DNA of 64,000 nt from Manihot esculenta. Lineage: Eukaryota; Streptophyta; Magnoliopsida; Malpighiales; Euphorbiaceae. Under the pieces are notes generated by a model. That model was not told where the DNA came from. It saw only the letters and a program-made list of their open reading frames with translations, and did not search any database. The stretch spans positions 3,784,389 through 3,848,388 of the forward strand of contig NC_035174.2 in the NCBI RefSeq assembly GCF_001659605.2, in the 5' to 3' direction. Shown one piece after another: positions 61,670 through 64,000 of this stretch; the stretch's first letter is position 1; each line of letters begins with the position of its first letter. The translations under genes were made by a program, and so were the position numbers.

Positions 61670-62284
61670 GTAATCTTCCTTCCATATTTCTTTAGTCTAT
61701 TTTTTGTATAATGTCTTTTGAAATATTAGACCCCATTTTTTGTATAAGCTGCATTAATATGTGATCATATAACAAGTTGCCCTTATTAGAGGATTGATTT
61801 GTCAATTGTTATCTAAATATTATTGATAGTGATTTATCACATTTGTTCATTTTAAAATTTTATATCATACTGAAAAATTGCATGCTCTCTAAGCAAACAT
61901 GATTACGGATTACAAAGATTGACAAATTCCTTTTATTTAATATAATTTTAATTTTAGATACATATTAATTTACAAATTTACTCTTATATATACTATTAAT
62001 ATTTTTTTAGCTAATGCAAATGATATTATTAATTTTATATTAATTTATATTATTTAATTATGTATATCTATGTTTATATTTCCGAAAGAATGTATGGATT
62101 AAATTACAGGGATTTTGTTGCAGGTTATTAATAAATGTTACATTTTATTGGACTACTAATGAAAAAAATACCTCAAAATTGTAATAAAAAATATGATAAT
62201 TTAAAAATATCACTAATTGTATTTTTTTTGAATGATTTTGAAGCCGATGTTGGAATAAACCATTTAATGGTAATTTCTAAAATA

Positions 62285-62371
62285 GTACTCACATATTTAA
62301 TTAAGTGCATCTAAGTAGATTTGAGAGATATCAGATTCTACTTCTCCAATTCTCAATTTTTATTAAAAAAT
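62285..62371 (+). mobile_element. tRNA-derived SINE-like repeat, copy 3
   Basis: Shares GTACTCACATATTTA, TTTGAGAGATATCAGATTCT and ACTTCTCCAATTCTCAATTT with copy 4 and ends in an A-rich tail. It lacks the TGGTGGTAAAT part of the A-box region, so it is an internally deleted copy. Confidence 0.55.
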
Positions 62372-62689
62372 AAATTCTAAAATAGTTTAGGAAATATTCA
62401 TTTGGATATTATCCCAACAAAATTGTAAACCCTAATTATATAATTATATGAGATATATAATTTCATTATAAATATAAATATTTGGAGGAATATCTATAAA
62501 ATATATGTTTTCGAACGTCCTAAATCAATTTTAATAGTCTAACAACATAATTAAGTAAGAAATATAATTTCATTACAAAATGAAAATTTTTAAAGACCAA
62601 TTTTTTATGTAAAGTTATGTATAGAGATGTTTTAAATTATTTTTAAAAGAGTGTCTATATAATTAATAGAGATATATATTTTGTCACAT

Positions 62690-62950
62690 ATATTCAAAGT
62701 CAATCTCATATTCATGCTGGCTCAAGCATGTATTCAAATTAAATTTTATAATCATACTTGTTTAAGTATGTATTTAAATTCAAATCTTACATTAGCGCTT
62801 GTTCAAACATATCTTCAAACTCAATTTCATATTCATGATTATTTAAATATGTAGTAAAACTCAAATCTTATGTTCATACTCATTTAAGTATGTATTTAAA
62901 TTTATTTCCATATCCGCTCAAACAAATATCAAAACTCACAATGCTTGTTC
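62690..62950 (+). repeat. Degenerate tandem repeat, unit about 60 bp
   Basis: About four diverged units, each combining a CATATTCAAACTCAA-type stretch with a CATGCTTGTTCAAGYATGT-type stretch (for example near 62712, 62753, 62807 and 62875). Units differ by many substitutions, so the array is old. No protein or known satellite is recognised. Confidence 0.55.
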
Positions 62951-63063
62951 TAACATATTCTCGATTTTATTTTTTATAATAAAAAACATACTATATCAAT
63001 TTTATATACATTACTTTTGAAAATATTATAATAATAATTAAATAAGTTATACATATATGTTTA

Positions 63064-63161
63064 GCACTCACATATTTAGTTTGGTGGTAAATACATATAA
63101 ATAAATTTAAAAGGTATCAGATTCTACTCCCCCAATCTTCAATTTCCGTTTTAAAAAAAAA
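63064..63161 (+). mobile_element. tRNA-derived SINE-like repeat, copy 4
   Basis: Starts GCACTCACATATTTAGT, keeps TTTGGTGGTAAATACATA, then GGTATCAGATTCTACTCCCC, then CAATCTTCAATTTCCG and a poly-A tail of nine. It is close to a consensus of the four copies. Confidence 0.6.
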
Positions 63162-64000
63162 TATAATCTATTTTATTTTTTTATATTTATTAAAAAATAT
63201 GAATATTTTTATTAATTTTATAATTATATTTATATTAAAGACATTAAATTTTAATAAATATTAAAATTTATTTTATTTATTTATTTAAATAAAATAAAAC
63301 TCAATAAAATTATAATAATTAATTTATATATTATATAAAAAATAATAAAAATTTCAAAATAATTTAAAAAATTATAAATAAAAGGGGATATATCACATCT
63401 TTCGATTATTAATAATTAGTTCAGTAACGTGTCTATCAATATCTTAACTCCATATAATTATTACATCACTATCATTAAATTATATTGCAATATCCTAACG
63501 GTTAGGTTGCCAGTAATCCGATTGTCATAACGGTTAATCTGATTTTGATTTAAAAAAAAATTTAAAAGTAAAAAATTTAAATAGAATGTAAAAAAAATAA
63601 ATATAAATCTTAAATATTATTAAATATATATTTTATTAAATAAATAAATTATAAAATATATTTATTTATATAATATAAAAAATAAAATAATATATATTTA
63701 AATATAAATAATATTTTTTATAAATTAAAAATAAAAATAAAATTAATTATTTAATAATTTAACTTATTTATATATTAATTTGAAGTGATATTATTTTTTA
63801 AAATAATTTATTTAAAAAATAAAAAATTAAATTAAAATTAAATTGAATGATTAATTTAAATTAGAGTGCGCAGTATTTAATTTAAATTAAAAAAAATTAA
63901 TTAAATTATATTGAAAATTTAATTTAATTTTTTATTTATTTTAATTTAATTTATTTTTTAATTTAAAAATTTTTAATTATATCAAATTGATGGGTGATAA

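Larger units (their letters stand above)
60660..64000. other. AT-rich, repeat-filled right end
   Basis: No complete gene. Contents: a duplicated 55-base block at about 60845-60950 (GTGTTTGTTTAATT... twice), the possible exon at 61595, two SINE-like copies, a degenerate tandem region at about 62690-62950 (units near 60 bases built on TTCATGCTTGTTYAAGYATG and TTAAATTCAAATCTTA), and almost pure AT DNA from 63160 to the end. Confidence 0.5.

Noticed and set aside
1..64000. Search for a new multi-gene system, operon or CRISPR array
   Set aside because: Genes are typical nuclear plant transcription units in mixed orientation, and no regularly spaced repeat-spacer structure is present.

Overview
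The window is nuclear plant DNA. Genes are intron-rich with GT-AG splice sites, intergenic DNA is very AT-rich, and every recognisable protein is a land-plant family. The LEAFY protein ends in a tail (AERNSA...HLPF) that I recall from poplar LEAFY, so a eudicot of the order Malpighiales (Euphorbiaceae-like) is likely; this is inference, not proof.

Layout, left to right: the 3' part of a Tudor-SN RNA-binding nuclease gene (1-6127, +); calnexin (9519-12334, -); a possible MIR477-like hairpin (14542-14616); an intronless PPR-E gene (16982-18850, +); tRNA-Gly(CCC) (19991-20061, +); a two-exon mitochondrial complex I ESSS-like protein (21106-21699, -); a Ca2+-regulated mitochondrial ATP-Mg/Pi carrier (23997-27667, -); the complex II assembly factor SDHAF2 (29808-31207, +); a decayed pseudogene (31867-32290); the plastid protein CRL (34349-36817, +); the xylan xylosyltransferase IRX10-like (37578-40358, -); a SEC14/CRAL-TRIO protein (43937-45563, +); a fold-back element carrying a nested solo LTR (45946-47094); a PPR-DYW editing factor (48368-49912, -); LEAFY (53812-56561, +); a glycyl-tRNA synthetase pseudogene (57125-57578, -); a coiled-coil 'cytomatrix-like' gene (58072-60488, +); and an AT-rich repeat-filled end.

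The genes are independent plant transcription units, not an operon. A mitochondrial theme is visible (complex I subunit, complex II assembly factor, carrier, two PPR proteins) but is probably coincidence. Gene order Tudor-SN, calnexin, PPR, ATP-Mg/Pi carrier, IRX10-like, LEAFY matches my recollection of Arabidopsis At5g61780-At5g61850, while SDHAF2, CRL and the DYW gene match At5g50990-At5g51040, which suggests an ancestral block later duplicated and fractionated in Arabidopsis.

The accessory layer includes a solo LTR with a perfect 5-bp target duplication, four copies of a tRNA-derived SINE-like repeat, a 66-bp retroposon with a 16-bp target duplication, two LINE RNase H fragments, two gene relics, and an ERSE-I site upstream of calnexin. 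I found no CRISPR array, operon or clearly new molecular system.
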